A stretch of DNA of 64,000 nucleotides from positions 310,001-374,000 of the forward strand of contig NZ_JABVCF010000002.1 in the NCBI RefSeq assembly GCF_014595955.1. Reading direction: 5' to 3'. Made by a program: the position numbers and the translations under genes. This document shows, in pieces, positions 50,502-60,128 of this stretch. Below the pieces are notes generated by a model. The model worked only from the letters and a program-made list of their open reading frames with translations. It did no database searches and had not been told where the DNA came from. Origin of the DNA: Pseudaminobacter soli (ex Zhang et al. 2022). Its GTDB lineage: Bacteria > Pseudomonadota > Alphaproteobacteria > Rhizobiales > Rhizobiaceae. Numbering within the stretch: position 1 is the stretch's first letter; each line of letters opens with the position of its first letter.

Positions 50502-50629
50502 GGGGGGCGCGGAAGAGTACGGATCGTCAGCAATTTAGAATTGTGTTGCATACAAACAGCTTGCCCAGGGGCGGGATCGATGGTCCCGTGTCCCATAAGG
50601 CGAGTTCGATTCGAGGAAGGGAGGCTTTC

Positions 50630-51223
50630 ATGCCACGTCTTTTCACCGCCCTCGAAATTCCCCGCGATGCGGCGCTGTCGCTTTCGCTCCTGCGGGGCGG
50701 CTTGCCGGGCGCCCGGTGGGTCGACGTCGAGAACTACCACATCACCTTGCGCTTCATCGGCGACGTCGAGGGCTATGTGGCCGACGAGATCGCCAACGCA
50801 CTCGACCGAGTCAGGCGGCCCGGCTTCGAACTGCAACTTGCCGGGGTAGGCGCATTCGGATCGAAGAAGCCTCACTCGGTCTGGGCCGGGGTTGCCCAGT
50901 CTCCTGATCTTTCTGCCTTGCAGGCCGAGATCGAACGCATCTGCCAGAGGGCCGGCGTGCCGGCGGATCAACGCAAGTTCACGCCGCATGTGACGCTGGC
51001 GCGGCTACGCAACTCCAGCCCGGCCGAGGTCGCGAAATATCTTTCCGCGCGGGGAAATTTCGAGGCCGCGCCGTTCAAGGTTTCGCGCTTCGTGCTGATG
51101 TCGTCGCGAGACTCCGTCGGCGGTGGGCCCTATGTCATCGAGGAAGCGTGGCCGCTTGTCGGTGGCGACGCCCGCGGCGGATCGCTGCCGGAATATTCCG
51201 GCTTCGCCAATATGTGGCGTTGA
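50630..51223 (+). CDS. thpR: RNA 2',3'-cyclic phosphodiesterase ThpR (2'-5' ligase family)
   Basis: This 197-residue 2H phosphoesterase has both catalytic HXT motifs: His37-x-Thr39 in YHITLRFIGDV and His120-x-Thr122 in TPHVTLARL. The remaining fold, LFTALEIPRDA and FELQLAGVGAFGSKKPHSVWAGV, is typical. It acts on 2',3'-cyclic phosphate RNA ends or 2'-5' linkages in the cytoplasm. The start at 50630 follows GGAAGGGAGG. Convergent with the LysE gene. Confidence 0.94.
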   Translation: MPRLFTALEIPRDAALSLSLLRGGLPGARWVDVENYHITLRFIGDVEGYVADEIANALDRVRRPGFELQLAGVGAFGSKKPHSVWAGVAQSPDLSALQAEIERICQRAGVPADQRKFTPHVTLARLRNSSPAEVAKYLSARGNFEAAPFKVSRFVLMSSRDSVGGGPYVIEEAWPLVGGDARGGSLPEYSGFANMWR

Positions 51224-51251
51224 GTTTGGCGGAACCTGGCCCTTGGGGAAT

Positions 51252-51893
51252 CTACTTCGCGTTGGCCGTCAAGATCTTCAGTGCGAAGGCGGAAAACACC
51301 CCGGCGAACAGGTAGTCGACGACGCGCGTCACCTTCGGGCTCTTGCGCAGAAGCCCGGCAAAACTGTCGGCCGCGATCACCATCGGCACGGTCACCGGCA
51401 GCGAAAGCGGGATGAACAGCAGCCCGAGGAAGAACAGCTTGCCCGGCCCGTGCGGGTCGCTTGCCGATACGAACTGCGGCAAGAAGGTCATGAAGAACAG
51501 GATGATCTTCGGGTTGAGCAGGTTGATGCCGATCCCGGTCGCCCAGCTTTTGACCAGCGGCCGGCGGGCCCGCTGACTGGTATCGGGCGAAAAGGCCGAG
51601 CCCTTCGTGACCGCCTGCCAGGCGAGCCACAGCAGATAGCCGGCGCCGCCGATCTTGAGCGCAAGGAAGGCCTCCGGCGAAGCGACGATCAGCGCCGACA
51701 GTCCCAGCGCCACAAGTGTCGTGTGGATGATGCAGCCGGTCATCGCGCCGGCCATGCAGGCGAAGCCCGAGGCCCGGCCTTCGGACAGCGCGCGGCCGAC
51801 GAACAGCGTCATGTCCGGTCCGGGCGTGATTGCGATGATGAAGGTGGCGATCGCGAACTGGGCGATCGTGAAGGTGTCGGGGATGAAGGTCAT
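51252..51893 (-). CDS. LysE/RhtB family amino-acid exporter
   Basis: This 213-residue exporter has about six helices. The N-terminal family signature IAITPGPDMTLFVGRALSEGR is clear, along with FLALKIGGAGYLLWLAWQA and GIGINLLNPKIILFFMTFLPQFV. The ATG at 51893 gives MTFIPDTFTIAQFAIATF; a longer frame upstream lacks sense. Substrates are amino acids or homoserine lactones in relatives; not determinable here. Its upstream spacer also carries the TRAP operon promoter on the opposite strand. Confidence 0.9.
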   Translation of the reverse strand: MTFIPDTFTIAQFAIATFIIAITPGPDMTLFVGRALSEGRASGFACMAGAMTGCIIHTTLVALGLSALIVASPEAFLALKIGGAGYLLWLAWQAVTKGSAFSPDTSQRARRPLVKSWATGIGINLLNPKIILFFMTFLPQFVSASDPHGPGKLFFLGLLFIPLSLPVTVPMVIAADSFAGLLRKSPKVTRVVDYLFAGVFSAFALKILTANAK

Positions 51894-52006
51894 GGCGCAA
51901 CCGGTACTGTAGTCGCCTTCTACGCGCAGCGCCCGCCGGCTGCAATATCGTGGCAATGCCTACCCGCTTTATGTGTGGGAAGTGCATTGTAAGTGAATAC
52001 GAAGAC

Positions 52007-52034
52007 TTGCAACGAGTCGTTGAACCTCTATTCT
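52007..52034 (+). promoter_or_regulatory. Possible promoter of the TRAP transporter operon
   Basis: TTGCAA (52007-52012) and TATTCT (52029-52034) lie 16 nt apart, a plausible sigma-70 pair. Downstream, GAAGGG (52045-52050) / CCCTTC (52056-52061) forms a small hairpin right before the ribosome site. Confidence 0.35.
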
Positions 52035-52080
52035 GGTCTAGCCAGAAGGGAACTACCCTTCGGCATTGGAGGAGGAACCA

Positions 52081-53208
52081 ATGACAGGTAATTCACTATC
52101 GCGCAGGCGATTCCTGAAGACATCGGCAGTGGGTGGCGCAGCAACGGCGGCAACTGCTCTTGCCGCTCCGGCTGTGCTGGCGCAGACTCCGCTCACGATC
52201 AAGATGCAGTCCTCATGGCCGGCTTCCGACATCTGGATGGATTTCGCCCGCCAATATATTGAGCGCGTCGAAAAGATGTCGGGCGGCCGGCTGAAATTCG
52301 AGCTTCTGCCGGCGGGCGCGGTGGTCGGCGCATTCCAGGTGATGGACGGCGTGCATGACGGCGTGATCGACGCCGCCCATACGGTGCCAGCCTACTGGTA
52401 CGGCAAGCACAAGGGCGCCTCGCTGTTCGGCACCGGGCCGGTCTTCGGCGGCAGCGCAACGACGATGCTCGCATGGTTCCACCAGGGCGGCGGCAAGGAG
52501 CTTTATCGCGAGCTCACTCAGGACGTGCTCGGACTGAACGTCGTCGGCTTCTTCGGCTTCCCAATGCCGGCGCAGCCCTTCGGCTGGTTCAAGAACCCAG
52601 TCGAGAAGGCAGCGGACGTGCAGGGCTTCAAGTACCGCACCGTCGGCCTGGCCGCGGACGTGATGCAGCAGATGGGGATGAGCGTCGCTCAGCTTCCGGG
52701 CGGCGAGATCGTGCCGGCAATGGAGCGCGGCGTCATCGACGCCTTCGAGTTCAACAACCCCTCGTCGGACCTGCGCTTCGGCTCGCAGGACGTCTCCAAG
52801 CACTACATGCTGTCGTCCTACCACCAGGCCAGCGAGACGTTCGAGTTCATCTTCAACAAGGACGTCTACGACGATCTCGACGACGACCTGAAGGCGATCG
52901 TGGAGTACGGCGTCGAGGCGGCGTCGACGGCCAACACGGCCTCCGCGATGGACAACTACTCAGCCGACCTGCAGAAACTGCAGAACGAACACGGCGTCAC
53001 CGTCCATCGCACGCCGAAGGAGATCCTCGACGTCCAGCTCAAGGCATGGGACGCGGTGATCCCGACGCTTGAAGCCGATCCCTTCCTCAAAAAGGTACTG
53101 GATAGCCAGCGCGCCTGGGTCGAGCGCGTCACCTTCTACGAGTTGATGAACGCAGCTGACCTGCAGCTTGCCTACGACCACTATTTCCCCGGCAAGCTGA
53201 AGCTCTAG
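52081..53208 (+). CDS. dctP: TRAP transporter substrate-binding protein (DctP family)
   Basis: This 375-residue periplasmic binding protein starts with a twin-arginine signal (SRRRFLKTSAVGG) with cleavage near 34 (AVLAQTPLT). The DctP core follows: LKFELLPAGAVVGAFQVMDGVHDGVIDAAHTVPAYWYGK, then GFKYRTVGLAADVMQQMGMSVAQLPGGEIVPAMERGVIDAFEFNNP, the substrate-pocket segment with its Arg and Asn. It delivers an organic acid to DctQM; the ligand cannot be read, but the group (mannitol/chloroaromatic-like COG4663 type) is suggested by length and TAT export. AGGAGGAA precedes the ATG. Confidence 0.9.
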   Translation: MTGNSLSRRRFLKTSAVGGAATAATALAAPAVLAQTPLTIKMQSSWPASDIWMDFARQYIERVEKMSGGRLKFELLPAGAVVGAFQVMDGVHDGVIDAAHTVPAYWYGKHKGASLFGTGPVFGGSATTMLAWFHQGGGKELYRELTQDVLGLNVVGFFGFPMPAQPFGWFKNPVEKAADVQGFKYRTVGLAADVMQQMGMSVAQLPGGEIVPAMERGVIDAFEFNNPSSDLRFGSQDVSKHYMLSSYHQASETFEFIFNKDVYDDLDDDLKAIVEYGVEAASTANTASAMDNYSADLQKLQNEHGVTVHRTPKEILDVQLKAWDAVIPTLEADPFLKKVLDSQRAWVERVTFYELMNAADLQLAYDHYFPGKLKL

Positions 53209-53275
53209 CCTCCTCCGCGTCGGTCCGGACCCGGCGAATCGTTCGCCGGTCCGGCTTCCCAACCCGCGAGCCTCC

Positions 53276-53914
53276 ATGCACCGCTACATCATGTTTGCCG
53301 ACGGCCTGTCCGCCTGGTTCGGAAAGGTCTTCTCCTGGAGCATCGTGCTGATGACCTTGGCCGTCAGCTACGAGGTCCTGGTCCGCTACTTCTTCAGGGC
53401 GCCCACCCCCTGGGCGTTCGACATCAGCTACATGCTCTACGGTACGCTGTTCATGATGGCCGGTGCCTACACCCTGTCGCGCGACGGCCATGTGCGCGGG
53501 GACTTCATCTACCGACTCTGGTCTTCGCGGACGCAGGCCGCGGTCGAACTCGTCCTCTATTTCCTGTTCTTCTTCCCCGGCATTATCGCGCTGGTGCTTG
53601 CCGGCTGGAAGTATGCCGCTCGAAGCTGGGCGCAGCAGGAAGTCAGCATCAACAGCCCGGCCGGCATCCCGATCTACCAGTTCAAGACCGTGATCGTGGT
53701 GGCCGGTGTACTTCTGTTCCTGCAGGGCATCGCCCAGGTCTTCCGCTGCCTCATCTGCCTCAAGACGGGCCAATGGGTACGGGCTGCCGAGGACGTCGAA
53801 GAAACGGAAAAGGTCCTCATGGATACCAAGAGTCTGGACGTGCTGAGGCACGGATCCGAAGCCGTGGACATTCCCGACGGATCCGTCGGGTCGCGTCGTG
53901 ATGGAGACGCGTGA
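53276..53914 (+). CDS. dctQ: TRAP transporter small permease (DctQ)
   Basis: This 212-residue four-helix small permease of the TRAP system shows WSIVLMTLAVSYEVLVRYFFRAPTPWAFDISYMLYGTLFMMAGAY, the DctQ signature with R-Y-F-x-x-x-P-x-x-W, DGHVRGDFIYRL and LVLYFLFFFPGI. Residues 165-212 form a polar cytoplasmic tail. It lies 67 nt after dctP; its stop overlaps the dctM start (ATGA). Complete. Confidence 0.92.
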   Translation: MHRYIMFADGLSAWFGKVFSWSIVLMTLAVSYEVLVRYFFRAPTPWAFDISYMLYGTLFMMAGAYTLSRDGHVRGDFIYRLWSSRTQAAVELVLYFLFFFPGIIALVLAGWKYAARSWAQQEVSINSPAGIPIYQFKTVIVVAGVLLFLQGIAQVFRCLICLKTGQWVRAAEDVEETEKVLMDTKSLDVLRHGSEAVDIPDGSVGSRRDGDA

Positions 53915-55335
53915 TGAGCGATCCGGCAATCGCCGTCCTGATGCTTCTGGTCCTGATCCTCGCGATCTTCCTTGGGTTCCCCGTCGCGTTCACGCTGATG
54001 GCGCTGGGCGTCGCCTTCGGCTACTACGCCTATTTTGACCCGCATCGCATGTGGCGCGCCTTCGAGCGGGCGGTGGAGAACGGCGCCGATGGCTGGACGC
54101 TCACCGAAACATGGGTCGGGGGCTTCTTCAACAACCGGATCTTCGACCTTTTCGTCAATCAGACCTTCTCGGTCATCTCAAACGACGTCCTGACCGCCAT
54201 CCCGCTGTTCCTGTTCATGGGATACATCGTAGAGCGGTCGAACATCGTCGACCGCCTGTTCAAGACGCTGTTCATCGCGACCCGCAACCTGCCGGGGTCG
54301 ATGGCGGTCGCGGCGCTCGTCACCTGTACCCTGTTCGCCACGGCGACGGGCATCGTCGGGGCGGTGGTGACGCTTATGGGGCTGCTGGCCCTGCCGGCCA
54401 TGCTCAAGGCGCGCTATGACGTCCGCTACGCGTCGGGCGTAATCTGTGCAGGCGGCACGCTGGGCATCCTCATCCCGCCGTCGATCCTGCTCATCGTCTA
54501 CGGCGCCACCGCCGGCGTCTCCGTCGTCCGCATGTATGCCGCGGCGCTGCTGCCCGGACTGCTGCTTGCCGGACTCTACCTCATCTACGTGATCGGGCGC
54601 GCCGTCCTCAATCCGAATCTCGCGCCGAAGCCCTCCAAGGAGGAGGTCGGGGACCATTCCTTCCTCGAGATCACCTGGATGATGGTGACGTCGTTCCTGC
54701 CGCTCGCCTTACTCATCCTCGCGGTGCTGGGGGCCATCCTCTTCGGCTTCGCGACGCCGTCCGAGGCGGCGGCAATCGGCGCTTTGGGAGGCGTGCTGCT
54801 TGCAGCCGCCTACCGTGCGCTCACCTGGCAGCGGCTCAAGGAATCGACCTATTTGACGGCGCGCACCACCGCCATGGTGTGCTGGCTGTTCGTGGGTTCG
54901 GCCACCTTCGCCTCGGTCTTCGCCTATCTCGGCGGGCAGCAACTGGTCGGCGACTTCGTGACCGGGCTCAACATGTCGCCGCTGATGTTCCTGATCGTTG
55001 CGCAGTTGATCATCTTCATACTCGGCTGGCCGCTGGAGTGGACCGAGATCATCGTCATCTTCATCCCGATCTTCCTGCCGCTGCTGGCGCACTTCGAGAT
55101 CGACCCGCTCTTCTTCGGCGTCCTGGTGGCGGTCAATCTGCAGACCGCATTCCTGTCGCCGCCCATGGCGATGTCGGCCTACTATCTCAAGGGCATTGCT
55201 CCGCCGGGCGTTCAACTGCCGGACATCTTCTACGGCATGATGCCCTATATGCTGATCGTCATCCTGTGCATGGTGATCCTCTACACCTTCCCGCAAATCG
55301 TCTATGGGCTGCCGAATATGATCTACGGAGGCTGA
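53914..55335 (+). CDS. dctM: TRAP transporter large permease (DctM)
   Basis: This 473-residue large permease has about twelve helices. Its motif NDVLTAIPLFLFMGYIVERS (DctM family core), GIVGAVVTLMGLLALPAML with CAGGTLGILIPPSI, and the later ATPSEAAAIGALGGVLLA region are intact, as is LSPPMAMSAYYLKG near the end. It is somewhat longer than average owing to an extra loop. The start overlaps dctQ (ATGA). A small membrane gene follows 39 nt later. Confidence 0.94.
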   Translation: MSDPAIAVLMLLVLILAIFLGFPVAFTLMALGVAFGYYAYFDPHRMWRAFERAVENGADGWTLTETWVGGFFNNRIFDLFVNQTFSVISNDVLTAIPLFLFMGYIVERSNIVDRLFKTLFIATRNLPGSMAVAALVTCTLFATATGIVGAVVTLMGLLALPAMLKARYDVRYASGVICAGGTLGILIPPSILLIVYGATAGVSVVRMYAAALLPGLLLAGLYLIYVIGRAVLNPNLAPKPSKEEVGDHSFLEITWMMVTSFLPLALLILAVLGAILFGFATPSEAAAIGALGGVLLAAAYRALTWQRLKESTYLTARTTAMVCWLFVGSATFASVFAYLGGQQLVGDFVTGLNMSPLMFLIVAQLIIFILGWPLEWTEIIVIFIPIFLPLLAHFEIDPLFFGVLVAVNLQTAFLSPPMAMSAYYLKGIAPPGVQLPDIFYGMMPYMLIVILCMVILYTFPQIVYGLPNMIYGG

Positions 55336-55374
55336 TTCAATGCGCGTGGACACGACGGTCCGGGAGCACTTGCG

Positions 55375-55542
55375 ATGATGCTGGACAGGATATTCGCGCT
55401 GCTGGCGTACGCCGCCTTCCTGGGCTTCATCGGCATCGTGGTCATGAAGGTGGGGCGGATCGACCTCGCGGTCGCCGCCGCCATAGGCGCAGCGCTGGCA
55501 GGCTACGATATCTGGTCGCAGATGTTCGCCAGGCGCCGCTGA
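55375..55542 (+). CDS. Small membrane protein, fourth gene of the TRAP operon
   Basis: This 55-residue protein has two hydrophobic segments (FALLAYAAFLGFIGIVVM and LAVAAAIGAALAGYDIWS) separated by KVGRIDL. It lies 39 nt after dctM in the same direction, with GGGAG 8 nt before its ATG (55375 or 55378). The basic end FARRR suggests an N-out/C-in topology by the positive-inside rule. No family is recognised; an accessory subunit of this transporter is an inference from position alone. Confidence 0.7.
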   Translation: MMLDRIFALLAYAAFLGFIGIVVMKVGRIDLAVAAAIGAALAGYDIWSQMFARRR

Positions 55543-55546
55543 ACTG

Positions 55547-56479
55547 TCAGGGGGTCATCGTTCCCCTCAGCGGCTCCGTCATCTCCTTTGCGATCTGCTC
55601 GTCGCGCAGCGCATAGCGCTCCCTGTCGAAGGCCCAGTGCATCTGCTCGGTTTCTCCCGTCGACGGGACAGTGACGAGTTCGGGCCAGTTGTCACTGGAG
55701 GCGTTCGGGTCGAGATAGAGCGACATGCCTTCGCTGTGATAGATTTCGCGCCAGGGCGTGTCCGTGGCCGTGCGCGCGTAGCCGAATAGCGTGCAGCCGC
55801 TACGCCCGTAGTACCATGCCGAGCCGCAGAGCGAGGCGAACAGCATCTGGTGTCCGCCGCCGCGTTCCACGATCGCGGCCGAGAGTACTGGCGTTGCGGT
55901 GGTGGCGGTACGGAACAGTTCGACCTCCTTGGCGAGGAGCTTGTTCGCCTGGTCAGCCGGCGGCCCGGCCTGGGCCAATGCCACATTGACGTAGGGCGAC
56001 ATGTCGATTGGGCTGCAGCGCGGCGCGACTGCGTCGATCACCCGCTGCGAGTTGCGCAACGCGAAGGCAGCCGAGAGCCCATCCGCGCCGGAGCCGACAG
56101 AAACCTGCAGGCGTGCGCCCGCCTTTATCGCCCGCACGAACTCGAAGGTGATCGGGATCGAGATGGAAGTGGCCGTCTGCTCGGCCTCGATCTCCCGGGC
56201 CCTGCCGTCGATGGTGACCTTGGACGGCAGGTTGGGCGCGAACGCCTCCCGCTTGTCGGTCCTCAGCCGCATCGTCCAGCGCTGCTCGGCGCAGACAAGG
56301 GAGCCGCCGTTGATTCCGTTTGACTTCAAGGGGACCGGCAGGATGGCGACCGCGCCGCTGCCGGCCTCTTCCCATCGGTCAGAGGCGAAGGCAGGCATCG
56401 CGATTGCCGCCGCAAGCGCGGCCATGGGGAGGCGGAGCAGGGCTCGCCGCCTCCAGTTCAGGAGCGTATTCGGGATCAT
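55547..56479 (-). CDS. Secreted protein of unknown function
   Basis: This 310-residue exported protein has a signal peptide of about 32 residues (LLRLPMAALAAAIAMPAFAS) and no recognised domain. The mature part is beta-rich: GAVAILPVPLKSNGINGG, TSISIPITFEFVRAIKAGARLQVSV, then a GGGHQMLFASLCGSAWYYGRSGCTLFGYART segment with two Cys that might form a disulfide, and RYALRDEQIAKEM. It converges on the TRAP small gene, ending 4 nt from it. It may be a periplasmic sensor or inhibitor-type protein; no specific function is claimed. Confidence 0.75.
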   Translation of the reverse strand: MIPNTLLNWRRRALLRLPMAALAAAIAMPAFASDRWEEAGSGAVAILPVPLKSNGINGGSLVCAEQRWTMRLRTDKREAFAPNLPSKVTIDGRAREIEAEQTATSISIPITFEFVRAIKAGARLQVSVGSGADGLSAAFALRNSQRVIDAVAPRCSPIDMSPYVNVALAQAGPPADQANKLLAKEVELFRTATTATPVLSAAIVERGGGHQMLFASLCGSAWYYGRSGCTLFGYARTATDTPWREIYHSEGMSLYLDPNASSDNWPELVTVPSTGETEQMHWAFDRERYALRDEQIAKEMTEPLRGTMTP

Positions 56480-56546
56480 AGCCCGGAGTTTCGGGGCGAT
56501 TGATTAAAAGTGTATTGAATGGGGCAGGCAGGGCTTAGTCGTGGCC

Positions 56547-57872
56547 CTATTCGTATTCGCGCTCGATATCCCTGCCGGTGTAGTCCGTCATCAGCGCTGT
56601 CGCGATCAGACTGAGCACCGAGCAGGCGAGGATGTAGAACGCGACCGCGTAGGCCGTCCCAAACGTGCTGAACAGCCATGCGGCGATGAGAGGAGCAGGG
56701 CCGCCGGCAATGACGGACGCGAGCTGATAGCCGAGCGACGCACCGCTGTAGCGCAGCCGACCGGTGAAGGCTTCCGCGATCAGCGCAGCTTGCGGTCCAT
56801 ACATCATGTCGTGGGGTATCAGCGAGATCACGATGGCGAGGAAGATCAGCGCCGCGGAGCCCGTATTCAGCAGCCCGAAATAGATGAAGCCGTAGACGCC
56901 GATAGCCGTCGCGCCGATCATGTACATGCGCTTGCGTCCGATCCGATCGGAGATGTGACCGAACAGCGGGATCGAAACGAAGGAAACGATCGCCGCCGCC
57001 AGCACGGCAACGAGAAGAAAGTCGCGCGAGACCTTCAGCGTTCCAACTCCATACGCGAATATGAAGGCCGTGAAGATGTAGAAAGGCGCCTGCTCCGCCA
57101 TACGCAAAAGCGCGCAGAGCAGAATCTCTTTTGGTTGGCGGCGCACGACCTCCAGCATCGGTGCCCGCTCGACTTTGTTTTCAGCGACGAGCCTTTGGAA
57201 TATCGGCGTCTCCATGATGCCAAGCCTGATCCAGAGGCCGAGGACGACGAGCAGGAGGCTCAGCAGAAACGGAACACGCCAGCCCCATGTCAGGAACTGA
57301 TCGCCAGACAGCCAACTGAACACGAGGACCGCGAGATTGGCGAGGAAGAGGCCGCACGGTACGCCAAACTGCGGCCAGGATGCGATGAAACCGCGATGGC
57401 CGGAGGTCCGCGCCCATTCCATCGAAAGCAGTACGGAACCGCCCCATTCGCCGCCCACGCCGATGCCCTGAATGAAGCGCAGCGCCGTCAGGATGATCGC
57501 GCCCCAGATGCCGATGCTTTCGTAGGTCGGGACGAGCCCAACGAGGAACGTCGCGATGCCCATCGTCATCAGCGTGGCGATGAGCGTGGATTTTCGGCCG
57601 ATGCGGTCGCCATAGTGGCCGAAAATCGCTGCGCCGATGGGGCGGGCGAGAAAGCCGACAGCATAGATGGCGAACGCCTCGAGCGTGCCGACGAGCGGAT
57701 CCGAGTGCGGGAAGAACAGCCGCGCGAACACGAGGCCGGTCACCGTGCTGTAAAGGAAGAAATCATACCATTCGATCGCGGTGCCGACCGTGCTCGCTAT
57801 CACGGCGCGCCGAAGCTGCCTGCCGTGTTCCTGCTCGGACAGCATCACGGCGCCAAGATCGATGGCTACCAT
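56547..57872 (-). CDS. MHS-family MFS transporter
   Basis: This 441-residue twelve-helix permease of the metabolite:H+ symporter family (KgtP/ShiA/ProP-like) begins with VIASTVGTAIEWYDFFLYSTVTGLVFARLFFP, the family signature. FGHYGDRIGRKSTLIATLMTMG is the loop 2-3 motif and RFIQGIGVGGEWGGSVLL the helix 5 motif. FGHISDRIGRKRMYMIGA is the second-half repeat. The ATG at 57872 follows GGAGGCGG. A dicarboxylate, betaine or shikimate substrate is possible but not readable. It is divergent from argG. Confidence 0.9.
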   Translation of the reverse strand: MVAIDLGAVMLSEQEHGRQLRRAVIASTVGTAIEWYDFFLYSTVTGLVFARLFFPHSDPLVGTLEAFAIYAVGFLARPIGAAIFGHYGDRIGRKSTLIATLMTMGIATFLVGLVPTYESIGIWGAIILTALRFIQGIGVGGEWGGSVLLSMEWARTSGHRGFIASWPQFGVPCGLFLANLAVLVFSWLSGDQFLTWGWRVPFLLSLLLVVLGLWIRLGIMETPIFQRLVAENKVERAPMLEVVRRQPKEILLCALLRMAEQAPFYIFTAFIFAYGVGTLKVSRDFLLVAVLAAAIVSFVSIPLFGHISDRIGRKRMYMIGATAIGVYGFIYFGLLNTGSAALIFLAIVISLIPHDMMYGPQAALIAEAFTGRLRYSGASLGYQLASVIAGGPAPLIAAWLFSTFGTAYAVAFYILACSVLSLIATALMTDYTGRDIEREYE

Positions 57873-58144
57873 AACCGCCTCCACGCATCGTCGTGCCGAC
57901 TGCGCAGACCGGTGCAAAATATACTTAGATCTTGATACTTGCTCAAGCTGGCCAATGGCGGCGACTCATCCAAGGCAGACGACAGTCTCGGCCACCTGGT
58001 GCCGAACCGCGGTCAAGCGACTGCCAATACCCAGCCGCAGATTTCAAGCTAAGGCGCCACTCCGCCGCCTTGCCCGGCAAGGCATTCCTGATATTAGTGC
58101 CGCCGGATCGGCCAAGGGGCCGAAAAGCGTATGCCGGGGAAGTC

Positions 58145-59368
58145 ATGTCGAAGTGGAAAGACGTCAAGAAGGTCGTGCTCGCCTATTCCGGTGGCCTCGA
58201 CACGTCGATCATCCTGAAGTGGCTGCAGACGGAGCTCGGCGCGGAGGTCGTCACCTTCACCGCCGACCTCGGCCAGGGCGGCGAGTTGGAGCCGGCGCGC
58301 AAGAAGGCCGAGATGCTCGGCATCAAGGAAATCTACATCCGCGACGTGCGCGAGGAGTTCGTCTCCGACTTCGTCTTCCCGATGTTCCGCGCCAACGCCG
58401 TCTATGAGGGCCTCTACCTCCTCGGCACCTCGATCGCGCGACCGCTGATCTCGAAGCATCTCGTCGAGATCGCGCGTGAGACCGGCGCCGACGCCGTCGC
58501 TCATGGCGCGACCGGCAAGGGCAACGACCAGGTGCGTTTCGAACTCTCTGCCTATGCGTTGAACCCCGATATCAAGGTGATCGCGCCCTGGCGCGACTGG
58601 TCGTTCAAATCGCGCACGGACCTCCTCAATTTCGCGCGCGACCACCAGATCCCGATCGCCAAGGACAAGCAGGGCGAGGCTCCGTTCTCGGTCGACGCCA
58701 ACCTCCTGCACTCCTCCTCGGAGGGCAAGGTGCTCGAGGATCCGTGGCAGGAGCCGCCGGAATATGTGCACCAGCGCAGCGTCTCGCCGATGGACGCGCC
58801 GGACCAGGTGACCGAGATCACGATCGAGTTCGCCAAGGGCGATGCGATCGCACTCAACGGCGAGAGGCTTTCGCCGGCGACGCTGTTCTCGCGCCTCAAC
58901 GATCTCGGCCGCGACAACGGCATCGGCCGCCTCGACCTGGTCGAGAACCGTTTTGTCGGCATGAAGTCACGCGGCGTCTACGAGACGCCGGGCGGCACGA
59001 TCCTGCTCGCCGCCCACCGGGCGATCGAATCGATCACACTTGACCGCGGCGCCGCGCACCTCAAGGACGAGATCATGCCGCGCTATGCCGAACTGATCTA
59101 CAACGGCTTCTGGTATGCGCCGGAGCGGGAGATGCTGCAGGCGCTGATCGACAAGAGCCAGGAGGAGGTCGAGGGCGAGGTGCGGCTGAAGCTTTACAAG
59201 GGCAACGTCATCGTCACCGGCCGCCGCTCCGACAAGTCGCTCTATTCGGATGCGCTGGTGACCTTCGAGGACGATCGCGGCGCCTATGACCAGAAGGACG
59301 CCGCCGGCTTCATCCGCCTCAACGCGCTCCGGCTGAGGACGCTCGCGGCGCGGAACAAGAAGGGGTGA
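58145..59368 (+). CDS. argG: Argininosuccinate synthase
   Basis: This 407-residue enzyme joins citrulline and aspartate with ATP in arginine synthesis. The PP-loop ATP motif AYSGGLDTS is at 13-21. Other family strings are [62 protein letters not shown], and [21 protein letters not shown]. Length and start ([17 protein letters not shown]) are typical. It has a 272-nt upstream spacer from the divergent MHS gene, in which I saw no clear operator. Confidence 0.97.
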   Translation: MSKWKDVKKVVLAYSGGLDTSIILKWLQTELGAEVVTFTADLGQGGELEPARKKAEMLGIKEIYIRDVREEFVSDFVFPMFRANAVYEGLYLLGTSIARPLISKHLVEIARETGADAVAHGATGKGNDQVRFELSAYALNPDIKVIAPWRDWSFKSRTDLLNFARDHQIPIAKDKQGEAPFSVDANLLHSSSEGKVLEDPWQEPPEYVHQRSVSPMDAPDQVTEITIEFAKGDAIALNGERLSPATLFSRLNDLGRDNGIGRLDLVENRFVGMKSRGVYETPGGTILLAAHRAIESITLDRGAAHLKDEIMPRYAELIYNGFWYAPEREMLQALIDKSQEEVEGEVRLKLYKGNVIVTGRRSDKSLYSDALVTFEDDRGAYDQKDAAGFIRLNALRLRTLAARNKKG

Positions 59369-59459
59369 GATAGCAGCGCCGAGGGAGGGAGGCTCCCATA
59401 ACTCTCCGTCCGCCCGCGACAATGGGAGTAGCGAGAGTGGCCGGAACTGCAGAGAACCC

Positions 59460-60017
59460 TTACGGCTCCAGTTCGACGTCCCAGTAGAGATAGTCCATCC
59501 AGCTTTCGTGCAGGTAGTTGGGCGGGAACAGCCGGCCGTTGTTGTGAAGATCGTGCACCGTCGGCTGATAGGGCCTCTGCATCGGCCACATCTTGGCCTG
59601 CGCCGGAAGATGGCCGCCCTTCCTCAGATTGCAGGGCGAGCACGCGGCGACCACGTTCTCCCAGGTCGTGGCGCCGCCGCAGCGGCGCGGGATGACATGG
59701 TCGAAGGTCAGGTCCTCGTTCTTGCCGCAATACTGGCACTGGAATCTGTCGCGCAGGAAGACGTTGAAGCGCGTGAAGGCAGGATGCCTGGACGGCTTGA
59801 TGTAGCTCTTCAGACTGACGACGCTCGGCACCCTCATCGAGAAGGAGACCGAAGAAACCGAATGCTCGTATTCGGCAACAATATTCACGCGGTCGAGGAA
59901 GACAGCCTTGATTGCGTCCTGCCAGGACCAGAGGGACAAGGGATAGTAGCTGAGCGGCCGGTAATCGGCATTCAAAACCAGCGCGGGAAGCCCATCCGGA
60001 GATACGGCAACCGTCAA
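59460..60017 (-). CDS. HNH endonuclease
   Basis: This 185-residue protein of the HNH superfamily, widespread in alphaproteobacteria, has a zinc finger with CXXC in CQYCGKNEDLT and the second CXXC in CSPCNLRKGG around a conserved FDHVIPRRCGGATTWENVVAAC containing the catalytic DH and N. The 90-residue N-terminal extension (VLNADYRPLSYYPLSLWSWQDAIKAVFLDRVNIV) is typical for this group. A role in recombination or repair rather than restriction is likely. Convergent with argG. Confidence 0.93.
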   Translation of the reverse strand: MTVAVSPDGLPALVLNADYRPLSYYPLSLWSWQDAIKAVFLDRVNIVAEYEHSVSSVSFSMRVPSVVSLKSYIKPSRHPAFTRFNVFLRDRFQCQYCGKNEDLTFDHVIPRRCGGATTWENVVAACSPCNLRKGGHLPAQAKMWPMQRPYQPTVHDLHNNGRLFPPNYLHESWMDYLYWDVELEP

Positions 60018-60128
60018 GCGAAGGGCCTCCTTGGCATGGGAATGACTGGCCCGAATAGTCTAAGCCCTAGATGACAGGCGTGTGAAGCCGCTAGGCTGCA
60101 AGAATCGTTTGTAGAAGCGCAGAAAATC

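Noticed and set aside
56541-57935. 464-codon plus-strand frame antisense to the MHS transporter
   Set aside because: Polar shadow translation with no start context; the transporter is clear on the minus strand.
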